Shown here piece after piece: positions 1-8,452 of a stretch of 64,000 nucleotides of DNA. Under the pieces are notes generated by a model that saw only the letters and a program-made list of their open reading frames with translations, was not told where the DNA came from and did not search any database. The stretch's first letter is position 1. The number at the start of each line of letters is the position of its first letter. The stretch is from Avibacterium sp. 21-586 (GTDB taxonomy: Bacteria > Pseudomonadota > Gammaproteobacteria > Enterobacterales > Pasteurellaceae). The translations under genes were made by a program, and so were the position numbers. The stretch covers positions 1,420,501 through 1,484,500 of the forward strand of contig NZ_JAKKOD010000001.1 in assembly GCF_026226775.1 (NCBI RefSeq), read 5' to 3'.

Positions 1-123
1 AGTGAACCGCACTTTAACAGATTTTTGACGGCTTAAAGGGAGGGAAAAGCGGGCAATCTGCCCTAGACTTCACCTATTATTTTGTTTAGACTTGTAACAA
101 TTTTTTGACAAATGGAGAAAAGA

Positions 124-1347
124 ATGTCCTTTAATGGTTCAGAGCAAGATCCTTGGGGAAAACCAGGGAGCAACCCAAATCAATCGGATAACAAATCCGA
201 TCCAAATAACCAATGGGATAAACGCAATAAGCAAGAACAATCCCCACCTGATCTTGAAGAAGTATTTAGCAATTTATTGAAAAAACTCGGTGGCGGTCAA
301 AATGGCGGCAACCATAATGGCGGTAGCAAAGGTCTATCTTTCGGCTTAGGTAAATTATTACCTATTGCCGCCCTGATTGGCGCAATTGTTTGGGGCGTGA
401 GCGGTTTTTACACTGTGAAAGAAGCGGAACGTGGCGTAGTGTTACGTTTTGGTGAGCTGGAAAAAATCGTGCAGCCAGGTTTGAACTGGAAACCAACTTT
501 TGTAGATAAAGTGATTCCCGTTAATGTCGAGCAAGTAAAAGAGCTGAAAACCCAAGGGGCAATGCTCACTCGCGATGAAAATATGGTGAAAGTTGAAATG
601 ACCGTGCAATATCGTGTGAGTGATCCTGCGAAATATTTATTCAGTGTAACCAATGCCGATGACAGCTTAAATCAAGCCACCGACAGTGCTTTGCGTTATG
701 TGATCGGGCATATGTCAATGGATGATATTTTAACCACAGGACGTTCTATTGTGCGTGAAGACACTTGGAAAGCCTTGAATGGCATTATTCAGCCTTATGA
801 TATGGGACTGGAAGTGCTTGATGTGAACTTCCAATCTGCGCGTCCGCCAGAAGAAGTGAAAGCTGCCTTTGATGATGCGATTAAAGCACAAGAAGACGAA
901 CAACGTTATATTCGTGAAGCGGAAGCTTATGCACGTGAGCAAGAGCCAATCGCGCGCGGTAATGCACAACGCATTATTGAAGAAGCCACGGCCTATAAAG
1001 ATCAAGTGGTGTTAAATGCGCAAGGTGAAGTGGAGCGTTTCCAACGCCTATTGCCAGAATTTAAAGCAGCCCCGCAATTATTGCGTGATCGCTTATATAT
1101 TCAAACTATGGAAAAAGTGATGGCAAACACGCCAAAAGTATTGCTTGATGGCAATGGCAATAATTTAAGTGTGCTGCCGCTCGATAAAATTTTATCGCCA
1201 AAAAATAGTGAAAAAAGCACCGCACCTAATCCAACTAATGCACAAAGTGCGGTGAAAAATCAGGATAGTTATTCTGATACTCGCTCTTTTTCCAGCAGTG
1301 AGAACTATCCACAATCATCTGAAAATCGCCAAGGGAGATTTAACTAA
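124..1347 (+). CDS. hflK: HflK, membrane-bound modulator of FtsH protease
   Basis: Stomatin/prohibitin-family subunit of the HflKC complex, which surrounds FtsH in the inner membrane and restrains its proteolysis. The N-terminus is Gly/Asn-rich with the DPWGKPG and PPDLEEVF motifs typical of HflK. One membrane segment lies at about residues 78-97, followed by a periplasmic SPFH/Band 7 domain and a coiled coil rich in Glu/Ala/Arg. I chose ATG 124 over in-frame ATG 112 because GGAGA at 114-118 is a well-spaced ribosome site for 124. The disordered C-terminal tail contains an uptake signal at 1245-1253 read as Q-S-A-V-K. The stop overlaps the start of hflC by one base, so the two are translationally coupled. 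Confidence 0.95.
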   Translation: MSFNGSEQDPWGKPGSNPNQSDNKSDPNNQWDKRNKQEQSPPDLEEVFSNLLKKLGGGQNGGNHNGGSKGLSFGLGKLLPIAALIGAIVWGVSGFYTVKEAERGVVLRFGELEKIVQPGLNWKPTFVDKVIPVNVEQVKELKTQGAMLTRDENMVKVEMTVQYRVSDPAKYLFSVTNADDSLNQATDSALRYVIGHMSMDDILTTGRSIVREDTWKALNGIIQPYDMGLEVLDVNFQSARPPEEVKAAFDDAIKAQEDEQRYIREAEAYAREQEPIARGNAQRIIEEATAYKDQVVLNAQGEVERFQRLLPEFKAAPQLLRDRLYIQTMEKVMANTPKVLLDGNGNNLSVLPLDKILSPKNSEKSTAPNPTNAQSAVKNQDSYSDTRSFSSSENYPQSSENRQGRFN

Positions 1348-2231
1348 TGCGTAAGATTTTAACCCCTGTTTTACTGGTATTGCTTGCGGTGATTTATTCT
1401 AGCCTTGTGATTGTAGATGAAGGCACGCGTGGCATTATGTTACGTTTTGGTAAGGTTCAACGTGATGGTCAGAACAAAGTGGTGGTGTATGAGCCAGGGT
1501 TACACCTTAAAATCCCATTTATAGACTCAATGAAAGTATTAGATGCACGTATTCGTACGCTTGATGGGGCAGCGGATCGTTTTGTTACGGTAGAGAAAAA
1601 GGATCTCTTAGTAGATTCTTATGTAAAATGGCACATCAGTGATTTCGGCCGCTTTTTTACCGCAACGGGTGGCGGAGATTATACTCAAGCTGCTAATTTA
1701 TTACGACGTAAAGTCAATGACCGTTTACGCTCTGAAGTAGGCTCACGCACGATTAAAGATATTGTGTCAGGGACACGCGGCGAATTAATGGTTGGCGCAC
1801 GCAAAGCCTTGAATACAGGGCAGGATAGCACGTCAGAATTAGGTATTGAAGTAGTAGATGTGCGGGTAAAACAAATCAATCTACCTGATGAAGTGTCTTC
1901 ATCAATCTACCAACGTATGCGTGCAGAGCGTGATGCTGTGGCTCGTGAGCATCGTTCACAAGGTAAAGAAAAAGCCGCATTTATTCAAGCCGATGTGGAT
2001 CGTAAAGTCACGGTAATTTTGGCCACAGCCAATAAAACGGCACAAGAATTGCGTGGTAACGGTGATGCCGCCGCCGCCAAACTCTACGCCGATGCCTTTG
2101 CGCAAGAACCTGAGTTTTACAGCTTTGTGCGCAGTATGAAAGCCTACGAAAAAAGCTTTGCAGAATCAAACAATATGCTGATTCTCAAACCAGACAGCGA
2201 CTTCTTCCGCTTTATGCAAGCGCCGAAGTAA
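1347..2231 (+). CDS. hflC: HflC, partner of HflK in FtsH control
   Basis: Second SPFH/Band 7 subunit of the HflKC complex, 294 residues. It has an N-terminal membrane anchor (about residues 5-20, ILTPVLLVLLAVIYSSLVIV) directly followed by the family stretch EGTRGIMLRFG, then the Band 7 domain and a charged helical region with RMRAERDAVAREHRSQG, as in Escherichia coli HflC. It is shorter than the E. coli protein (about 334 residues), as I would expect for this family in Pasteurellaceae. Its ATG overlaps the hflK stop (taATG). It is the last core gene before the accessory island. Confidence 0.95.
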   Translation: MRKILTPVLLVLLAVIYSSLVIVDEGTRGIMLRFGKVQRDGQNKVVVYEPGLHLKIPFIDSMKVLDARIRTLDGAADRFVTVEKKDLLVDSYVKWHISDFGRFFTATGGGDYTQAANLLRRKVNDRLRSEVGSRTIKDIVSGTRGELMVGARKALNTGQDSTSELGIEVVDVRVKQINLPDEVSSSIYQRMRAERDAVAREHRSQGKEKAAFIQADVDRKVTVILATANKTAQELRGNGDAAAAKLYADAFAQEPEFYSFVRSMKAYEKSFAESNNMLILKPDSDFFRFMQAPK

Positions 2232-2247
2232 GCTGAAGTAAAAGATA

Positions 2248-2269
2248 TGGGGTTATTAAGTTAGCCCCA
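2248..2269 (+). terminator. Possible weak terminator after hflC
   Basis: Inverted repeat TGGGGTTA / TAGCCCCA (one G-U pair) around a six-base loop, 17 bases after the hflC stop. The following run AAATTTCCC is a poor U-tract, so termination may be partial or need Rho. Confidence 0.4.
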
Positions 2270-2306
2270 AATTTCCCACTATTCTCGCAAAATCTTCACT
2301 TGCTCT

Positions 2307-2315
2307 TGCTATAAT
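2307..2315 (+). promoter_or_regulatory. Extended -10 promoter of the WYL gene
   Basis: TTGCTATAAT gives a TGn-extended -10 box (TG 2307-2308, TATAAT 2310-2315) about 25 bases before the WYL ATG. No good -35 is seen, which is usual for extended -10 promoters. A strong ribosome site GAGGG lies at 2332-2336. Neither copy of the island palindrome is found here. Confidence 0.55.
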
Positions 2316-2340
2316 TTTATGATCAAAGCTAGAGGGAATT

Positions 2341-3327
2341 ATGGCAACTCGACCAAAAGATATTGATGCTACGCTCTTGCAGCTAGAAATTTTGAGGATT
2401 ATTCCTAGGCTGCCAGCGAGTATAGATGCAAAAATGATTCATGAAAAACTGAAAGATTTAGGCTTTAATCGTGATTTACGTAGTATTCAGAGAACGCTAC
2501 AAACACTTTGCTTACATTTTGACGATTTAGAATGTAATAACGATAGCAAGCCTTATACCTATTACTGGAAAGAACGTTCAGCTGGATTCGCTCTACCAGT
2601 TTTAAATGAGCAACAATCACTATTACTCAAACTCGCAGAAAAACAGCTTAAATACCTGTTACCTGCGAATATTATGTCCTCAATGAAACCCTTTTTCGAT
2701 CAAGCGGATCGAATGGTTTCAGGTGTTTATCCAAATGGCAAAGAAAAGCCTACACATCAATGGCTCGATAAAGTTTGTATCACGCCGACAAGTTTACCGT
2801 TAATTCCTGCTAAAATCGGAGCTGATATTTTTTCAGCTGTTAGCCAAGCACTATATCAAAATAAGTTACTGAAGATTGCATATCAAAATCCAAGTGGTAA
2901 AAAATATGTTAAGACTATTATGCCTCTGGCAATTGCACAGCAAGGTGCAAGCATTTACCTTATTTGCCGTTTTGATGGATTTTCCGATACACGAATGTTG
3001 GCAATGCACCGCATCCGTAAAGCAGAAATTTCTACATTTAGCTTTGAACGCCCGAAAGATTTTAATTTACAAACTTATCAAGAAGAAGGACATTTAGGTT
3101 TTACAAGCTATCAGAATATTTGCAAAATTCGCCTGACTTTTTCTATCGCAAAATGGGCGGGGTTTCATTTGACGGAAACACCACTCTCTAAAGATCAACA
3201 AATTTTAGAAGAAAGTGATAAACATTACCGTTTTCAAGCAACCGTTTCTGAGAATGATATGCTGGAGTGGTGGCTTTTAAAATTTGGCGAGGATATTTGG
3301 GATATTGAGCGAGAGCCGTTAACATAG
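2341..3327 (+). CDS. WYL-domain transcriptional regulator
   Basis: 328 residues. The N-terminal part (about 10-75) looks like a winged helix-turn-helix (LEILRIIPRLPASIDAKMIH, then RDLRSIQRTLQTL). A WYL ligand-binding domain follows (about 150-240), with core IYLICRFDG and the R-ML-MHRIRKAEI segment seen in WYL proteins, and a C-terminal WCX-like region ends at GEDIWDIEREPL. WYL regulators commonly repress or sense for defence and stress islands, responding to nucleic acids or nucleotides. It is the first gene of the island and has its own promoter. The twin palindromes upstream of the Sir2 and AAA+ genes are its most likely targets (inference). Fold assignment is by motif reading only. Confidence 0.85.
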   Translation: MATRPKDIDATLLQLEILRIIPRLPASIDAKMIHEKLKDLGFNRDLRSIQRTLQTLCLHFDDLECNNDSKPYTYYWKERSAGFALPVLNEQQSLLLKLAEKQLKYLLPANIMSSMKPFFDQADRMVSGVYPNGKEKPTHQWLDKVCITPTSLPLIPAKIGADIFSAVSQALYQNKLLKIAYQNPSGKKYVKTIMPLAIAQQGASIYLICRFDGFSDTRMLAMHRIRKAEISTFSFERPKDFNLQTYQEEGHLGFTSYQNICKIRLTFSIAKWAGFHLTETPLSKDQQILEESDKHYRFQATVSENDMLEWWLLKFGEDIWDIEREPLT

Positions 3328-3333
3328 TTTACC

Positions 3334-3344
3334 TGCTATATAAT
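3334..3344 (+). promoter_or_regulatory. Possible promoter of the PP2C gene
   Basis: TGCTATATAAT gives an extended -10-like element seven bases after the WYL stop, similar in sequence to the WYL promoter (both carry TGCTATA). It could give the phosphatase its own transcript in addition to read-through from WYL. Confidence 0.4.
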
Positions 3345-3386
3345 TTGAATAAAACTCCTGGCAAACAGTCAATTAGGAGAAACCTT

Positions 3387-4133
3387 ATGCCATTTCAACT
3401 CACATTTTGCCAGCAAGCTGGTAATGATAAAAAACATAATCAAGATGCGTTATTCAATGGTGTGAACGTTTACCAATGGCAGCTAAAAAATGCTGAAAGT
3501 GTTATTTTATATGAGGATAAGGTAATTTTTGGCATTGCCGATGGTATTTCTAATGGCCCAAAACCTCAACTCGCTAGTCGATTTTTAATGGAACAATTAA
3601 GTCACTGTCAAACGCTTAGCTCAGCTTGGCTAAGGGCAATTCAAAATAAGTTGAGTGAACGGTATGCTCAATCTTATTTTGGAACGAGTAGTACCTTTGT
3701 TGCCTGTGAATTATATGCGGATGGAAGTGGTAAAATAATCAATACAGGTGATAGTCGAGCTTATAAAATCACGATAAATGACGAGTGGCAACAACTCAGT
3801 TTTGATCATACTGTTCTTGCTGAAATGCAAGCTCAAGGTTTAGTTGGCGAACAAACGGAATATGCAGCAATGTATCAAGCTTTATCTGATTGTATTAGTG
3901 CTGATTTTGATGATGCAGATTTCCGTATTCATATTGCAACATTTCAACTAGCAAAAAGCGAAAGCATATTACTTTGTTCAGATGGTTTGCACAATTACCT
4001 CACACCGATACAGATTAAACAAATTTGGCAAAAATATCCTAATAACATTGAGCGTCTTCAGGTTTGTAGAAAAATAGTAAAAAAACACCGCACATATGAT
4101 GATTTTTCTGTCGTTATGTGCAAATCTTTATAA
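3387..4133 (+). CDS. PP2C-family protein phosphatase
   Basis: Metal-dependent Ser/Thr phosphatase, 248 residues. The PPM/PP2C motifs are present in order: KKHNQDA near the start (metal Asp), FGIADGISNG, GTSSTFVACEL, NTGDSRAY, LLCSDGL and the terminal DDFSVV. All four metal-ligand acidic positions appear intact, so an active enzyme is predicted. Start ATG 3387 is supported by AGGAGA at 3375-3380; the frame is open to 3345 but lacks a ribosome site there. No partner protein kinase is encoded in the island, so its substrate is either a host kinase target or an island protein carrying phosphate. It sits between the WYL regulator and the Sir2 gene on the same strand. Confidence 0.85.
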   Translation: MPFQLTFCQQAGNDKKHNQDALFNGVNVYQWQLKNAESVILYEDKVIFGIADGISNGPKPQLASRFLMEQLSHCQTLSSAWLRAIQNKLSERYAQSYFGTSSTFVACELYADGSGKIINTGDSRAYKITINDEWQQLSFDHTVLAEMQAQGLVGEQTEYAAMYQALSDCISADFDDADFRIHIATFQLAKSESILLCSDGLHNYLTPIQIKQIWQKYPNNIERLQVCRKIVKKHRTYDDFSVVMCKSL

Positions 4134-4137
4134 TTTA

Positions 4138-4169
4138 GCGACACAATTTGTCGTTTTCCTAATTAGAAT
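4138..4169 (+). promoter_or_regulatory. Palindromic operator and promoter of the Sir2 transcript
   Basis: GCGACA-CAATT-TGTCGT at 4138-4154 is an imperfect 17-bp palindrome. A -10-like TAGAAT lies at 4164-4169, nine bases downstream, so the palindrome covers the -35 region. The same palindrome with the same nine-base gap to TATAAT lies before the AAA+ gene (9050-9081). Regulator binding here is inferred. Confidence 0.6.
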
Positions 4170-4195
4170 AATAAAAAAGAAAAAAGGGGGAATCG

Positions 4196-5032
4196 ATGAA
4201 TAACAATCTAAATTATGCGGTTGAGCTTATTCGCCAAGCTGATGGTATCTTAATTACCGCTGGGGCCGGTATGTCTGTTGATAGTGGTTTACCTGATTTT
4301 AGAAGTGTTGGTGGATTTTGGAATGCCTACCCGCCACTTAAAAAATTTAATTTGCAATTTACAGATATTGCAACACCTCTTGCCTATGAACAACATCCTG
4401 AACTTGCTAAATGGTTTTTTGCTCATCGCTTAAATCAATATCGCCAAGTAGAACCTCACGAAGGTTATACAATTTTAAAACGCTGGGCAGAAAATAAACG
4501 ATATGGCTATTTTGTATTTACCAGTAATGTGGATGGGCATTTTCGTAAAGCAGGGTTTAATGAAAGTCGAATTTACGAATGCCACGGCACGTTAGATCGC
4601 TTGCAATGTATGAATAATTGTCAAGACCAATCTTGGTGGTCTTATGGTTACAACCCTATTACGGATGACGAACAATGTGTAGTCGTTAGCGAAGTTCCAA
4701 CTTGCCCCAATTGCGGAAGTTTAGCACGGCAAAATGTAATGATGTTTAATGACTATACTTATTGCGAAAACTATCAACTTATTAAATATACACTACTTAA
4801 TAAATGGCTAGATAAAACTCAGCGTCCAATAGTCATTGAAATCGGTGCAGGAAAAGTCGTACCGACAGTTCGCCATTTTTCCGAACGCATCGCTAAACAG
4901 AAAAAAGGTGGTTTAATTCGTATTAATCCGATTGATGCAGGTGTGCCTAAAATACACTTTCTAAGCTTGAAAATGGGAGGATTAGAGGCGTTGAGAGCAA
5001 TTGATAAGTTATTACAAGCAGATGAAAACTAA
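4196..5032 (+). CDS. Sir2-family NAD-dependent protein deacylase
   Basis: 278 residues, a stand-alone sirtuin. The NAD-binding motif GAGMSVDSGLPDFR is at residues 23-36 and the TSNVDGHF motif, equivalent to TQNID, at 109-116. The catalytic His130 is in ECHG. Zinc-ribbon cysteines 138, 142, 170 and 173 (CMNNC and CPNC) are all present. These favour a true protein deacylase or ADP-ribosyl transferase rather than the zinc-free SIR2 NADase domains of Thoeris or DSR systems. The usual RPNVVWFGE is replaced by RQNVMMFND, so substrate choice may differ. The ribosome site AGGGGG is at 4185-4190. It leads a run with the two DUF262 genes, preceded by the island palindrome. Confidence 0.88.
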   Translation: MNNNLNYAVELIRQADGILITAGAGMSVDSGLPDFRSVGGFWNAYPPLKKFNLQFTDIATPLAYEQHPELAKWFFAHRLNQYRQVEPHEGYTILKRWAENKRYGYFVFTSNVDGHFRKAGFNESRIYECHGTLDRLQCMNNCQDQSWWSYGYNPITDDEQCVVVSEVPTCPNCGSLARQNVMMFNDYTYCENYQLIKYTLLNKWLDKTQRPIVIEIGAGKVVPTVRHFSERIAKQKKGGLIRINPIDAGVPKIHFLSLKMGGLEALRAIDKLLQADEN

Positions 5033-5086
5033 TGAAGTTTTGTTACAATGTGTAGTATTTCAAATTTTAGAAAGTAGGAAAATAGA

Positions 5087-6451
5087 ATGAGTCAAGAAAT
5101 TGTGGAAACCCAAAAAATTGTTACGAAAATCCAAAAAATTGGCGATATAGTAAAAAAGGAACTATCTATTCCAGACTATCAAAGACCCTATAAATGGACA
5201 AGTAAAAATATTATCCAACTATTAAACGATCTCTATTTTAATTTTGAAAAAGGTAAGAAAGTTTATCGAGTTGGATCTATCGTTATACATCACGATAAAA
5301 AAGATAATAAACACAATATTGTAGATGGACAACAACGGTTAATTAGTTTGTCGTTAATTTTATATTTATTAAATAACAATAATGATAGCATCTTAACCTT
5401 ACCACTACTCAAGGAAAAACTTCCTCATACTATTAGTGCTGATAATTTAATAAATAATAAGAATGCAGCCAAGCAATTTATGCAAGATAGAGTGAAAGAT
5501 AATGCGGAATTTGCTAACTATATTTTAAAGGTATGTGAACTGGTTTATATTGAATTAAATGACATTGATGAAGCATTCCAGTTTTTTGATGCGCAAAATG
5601 CAAGGGGTAAATCACTTGCACCCTATGATTTACTTAAGGCATATCATCTAAGAGTGCTAAAAACAGATAAAGTAGATAAAGAAACCACTTATCAATGTGT
5701 AGAAAATTGGGAAAATGCGGTCAGTTCAGAGATAGCTAATTTAGAACAAGTGATTAGTAATACATTGTTTCGATTACGCCGTTGGTATAAGTATCAACAC
5801 GCAGAATCTTTTACCAATAAAGAATTAGATACTTTTAAAGGATATAATGCTGATGATAATTATCCTTATATTAATCAGCAGTTAGCTAATTTTAATTTAT
5901 ATAAGCTTTATCGAATTTTGCCTACGCGAATAGATCGTCGATTTAGCCAACTAAGTTTTCAATCTACCCAGCCAATTATCAATGGTGAACTGTTTTTTAG
6001 ATATGTTGAACATTATAGAGAAAGTTATGTTTTCTTATTTCATAAAAAAAATGGTTTCTTAAACAAAAGTGAAATTTTTGATAAGAAATTAACTGAAAAA
6101 GGCGGATTGTTACATTTTATCGATAGTTATCCAGGTGCTTATCGTGTTGGCGATAGATATATTAAGAACTTATTTCAATGTTTAGTTATGCTTTACTATG
6201 ATAAATTTGGTCAAGAACATCTTGTTCAAGCGATAGAAAAATGCTTTAAATGGTGCTATCGCATTCGCTTAATGCAAGGACGAGTGTTTTATAGAACGAT
6301 AGAAAATCAGGTTTATGCTGAAAACAGTTTATTTTTTCATCTTATAAAATCTGATAACCCTAGGGAGTTTTTAGAATTTATCATTGATAAATATGAGCAA
6401 GAATTTGATACAAATAATCATACAGGTTTAGCTACCTTACTAGAAATTTGA
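5087..6451 (+). CDS. DUF262 protein without visible nuclease domain (GmrSD-like)
   Basis: 454 residues. The N-terminal DUF262 (ParB/Srx-fold NTPase) is recognisable: [10 protein letters not shown] at 28-37, VDGQQRL at 79-85 and the NxRGxxL signature NARGKSL at about 171-177. The C-terminal half does not show the HNH (DUF1524) histidine motif found in full GmrSD proteins, so it may act as a regulatory or DNA-sensing partner of the next gene. It starts 54 bases after the Sir2 gene and ends 14 bases before the second DUF262 start, so they probably share a message. Very AT-rich codons (Asn, Lys, Ile) suggest foreign origin. DUF262 proteins occur in anti-phage restriction of modified DNA (GmrSD, BrxU, SspE); the role here is inferred. 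Confidence 0.8.
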   Translation: MSQEIVETQKIVTKIQKIGDIVKKELSIPDYQRPYKWTSKNIIQLLNDLYFNFEKGKKVYRVGSIVIHHDKKDNKHNIVDGQQRLISLSLILYLLNNNNDSILTLPLLKEKLPHTISADNLINNKNAAKQFMQDRVKDNAEFANYILKVCELVYIELNDIDEAFQFFDAQNARGKSLAPYDLLKAYHLRVLKTDKVDKETTYQCVENWENAVSSEIANLEQVISNTLFRLRRWYKYQHAESFTNKELDTFKGYNADDNYPYINQQLANFNLYKLYRILPTRIDRRFSQLSFQSTQPIINGELFFRYVEHYRESYVFLFHKKNGFLNKSEIFDKKLTEKGGLLHFIDSYPGAYRVGDRYIKNLFQCLVMLYYDKFGQEHLVQAIEKCFKWCYRIRLMQGRVFYRTIENQVYAENSLFFHLIKSDNPREFLEFIIDKYEQEFDTNNHTGLATLLEI

Positions 6452-6465
6452 TTTGGAGAAATAAA

Positions 6466-8340
6466 ATGGAAAATAATCAAGTGAAAACATTAACAGTAAG
6501 CGAGTTATGCAATGGGGACAAATATATTATTCCGATTTATCAGCGTAATTATGCTTGGGGAAGAGATGAAATTGAGCTATTGATTCAAGATATTTCAGAA
6601 GCACTAAAAAATAAGGAAAATAATTATTATATTGGTAGCTTGGTTGTTGCAAAACGAAAGGATGGTTATGAAGTTATTGATGGACAGCAACGGCTAACAA
6701 CATTGAAATTATTATTAAGCTATTTAAATAATCATCCAAATATTAATGAGAATCAAAATATTAATTTGAATTTTGAGTATCGTGATAAATCTAATCAAAG
6801 CCTAAATGATTTAGGTAATAGTGAATATGGAAACAGTATAGAAATAGGGTATAAATTTATCTTAGATATTTTTAATGAAAAAAATAATTTTAATGAAAAA
6901 GAATTTTCTAGTTTTTTACGAAATAAAGTTGTAATTTTAAGAACTGAAGTGCCAGAAGATACCGATCTTAATCACTATTTTGAGATTATGAATAATCGAG
7001 GTGAGCAGTTAGAGAAGCATGAAGTATTAAAAGCTAGATTAATGGAAAAACTCACTGGCGATGATGATAAAAAACTATTTGCATTAATTTGGGATGCCTG
7101 CTCAGATATGTCTGTATATGCAATTAAACGTTTCCCTTACTCAAAGGATAAGGATAAAAATATAAGAACTTCAGAGGTGTTTTTTGGTGAGTTAGTGAAT
7201 AAAATACCAATGCAAACACTAGAAAATTTCGATGCAATGAAAAGCACCTTGAATGAATTTAAAAATAATGATGGTGAACCTAATAATAAGAGCATTTTAA
7301 GTCTATTGAAAGAGACTGATAATAATAGACTTAATCAAGATAAAAGAAATTATGAAGATGGAAATTTCCAATCTATTATTGATTTTCCAAACTTCTTAAT
7401 GATTGTGTATAAGATTTTTCGTGGTAGAGATGTGCCATTAAATGATAAATATCTTCTGAATGAATTTAAAGAGATAGGGAATGAACCAGCGACCATAAAA
7501 GAATTTATCCTTCTATTACTAAAGGTTAGATTGATTTTTGATCGATACATTATTAAGTCAAAAGAGGAAGAGGATAGTTGGATTTTAAATGGCATAAAAA
7601 AATATAAAGAAGGCTCCTTTAGGGAAGTTAATACCTTTGGAACTGCTTTGGAACGACTTGACAATGATGCTGATAAAGATGGTGATACAGATGATTTATC
7701 TGAAAATCATACTAAAATAGTACAGTTATTATCAATGTTCCATATTTCATTTAGACAGAAGACCTATAAAGACTGGTTATTTGATGTGTTAGAAAAATTA
7801 TATAAATCCAAAAAATTAGAAACTACATATAGTTTAAGTGCTGTTGAATATATAGAAATTCTGGAGCAGTTAGCTTATGAGTATTATAAAAACTCTAAAA
7901 GACAAGAGTTATTTAAATTAGGTGGGCAGAATATACCAAATTATATCTTTAACTATTTAGATTATCTGTTATGGAAAAATTGGGATAATCATGGTAAGGA
8001 TAATAAATTTTTGAAAAAAAGTGATTTCGTATTTTCATTATCTCGAAACTCTATTGAACATTATTTCCCTCAGAGTAGAATAGGTAGTTTAAGTGAAAAT
8101 GATAAGGATAATTTTGGTAATCTATGTTTGATTTCACATTATCAGAATTCATCATTAAACAATGAAGTGCCATCAGAAAAAAGAAAGCGGTATGAAAGTG
8201 GAAGTTTAAAATGTATTAGCCCCAAACAAGCACTAATGCTTTCGCTTTCTTGTGATAGCTGGGGTAGTGAAGAAATTAAAAAACATAATGATAATATGAT
8301 GAAAATTTTAAATCCTGAAAGCAATCAGCATAATAAATAA
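6466..8340 (+). CDS. DUF262-HNH (DUF1524) GmrSD-type endonuclease
   Basis: 624 residues. The DUF262 part has IPIYQRNYAW at 22-31, IDGQQRL at 70-76 and NNRGEQL further on. The C-terminus has a DUF1524/HNH-type motif: IEHYFPQS near residue 530, then GNLCLI near 551 and a final Asn-rich NSSLNNEVPSEKR, matching the H...GNL...N...F-x-x-K layout of this nuclease family. It therefore looks like a complete GmrSD-like NTP-driven nuclease. ATG 6466 is chosen because GGAGA at 6455-6459 is well placed; the reading frame is open slightly upstream. It pairs with the HNH-less DUF262 gene before it. No modification methylase is nearby, so if it is a restriction enzyme it should target modified foreign DNA. 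Confidence 0.85.
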   Translation: MENNQVKTLTVSELCNGDKYIIPIYQRNYAWGRDEIELLIQDISEALKNKENNYYIGSLVVAKRKDGYEVIDGQQRLTTLKLLLSYLNNHPNINENQNINLNFEYRDKSNQSLNDLGNSEYGNSIEIGYKFILDIFNEKNNFNEKEFSSFLRNKVVILRTEVPEDTDLNHYFEIMNNRGEQLEKHEVLKARLMEKLTGDDDKKLFALIWDACSDMSVYAIKRFPYSKDKDKNIRTSEVFFGELVNKIPMQTLENFDAMKSTLNEFKNNDGEPNNKSILSLLKETDNNRLNQDKRNYEDGNFQSIIDFPNFLMIVYKIFRGRDVPLNDKYLLNEFKEIGNEPATIKEFILLLLKVRLIFDRYIIKSKEEEDSWILNGIKKYKEGSFREVNTFGTALERLDNDADKDGDTDDLSENHTKIVQLLSMFHISFRQKTYKDWLFDVLEKLYKSKKLETTYSLSAVEYIEILEQLAYEYYKNSKRQELFKLGGQNIPNYIFNYLDYLLWKNWDNHGKDNKFLKKSDFVFSLSRNSIEHYFPQSRIGSLSENDKDNFGNLCLISHYQNSSLNNEVPSEKRKRYESGSLKCISPKQALMLSLSCDSWGSEEIKKHNDNMMKILNPESNQHNK

Positions 8341-8359
8341 TAGTATTAGCTAAAGTGTT

Positions 8360-8381
8360 AACCCCTGCGAAATCAGGGGTT
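8360..8381. other. Perfect hairpin between DUF262 and OGFr genes
   Basis: AACCCCTG / CAGGGGTT form a perfect 8-bp stem around the loop CGAAAT, 20 bases after the DUF262-HNH stop. No T-run follows (CGTATGC), so it is not a standard Rho-independent terminator; it may stabilise the upstream message or attenuate transcription into the OGFr gene. The 112-base spacer (8341-8452) holds no other clear element. Confidence 0.5.
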
Positions 8382-8452
8382 CGTATGCTGTAAGATGTTG
8401 AGATGCTCGAAAGTTATAAGTGGAGTGAATAATAATGTTATAGGTATTTGTT

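Noticed and set aside
2876-3097. 73-residue ORF inside the WYL gene
   Set aside because: Out-of-frame shadow of the WYL coding sequence.
4196-5032. Thoeris- or DSR-type SIR2 NADase effector
   Set aside because: It has a full zinc ribbon and the deacylase His motif with no fused TIR, STING or TPR part.
8360-8381. Rho-independent terminator or tRNA T-arm remnant
   Set aside because: No T-run follows, and the loop and flanks do not form a tRNA 3' half or an attachment-site repeat.
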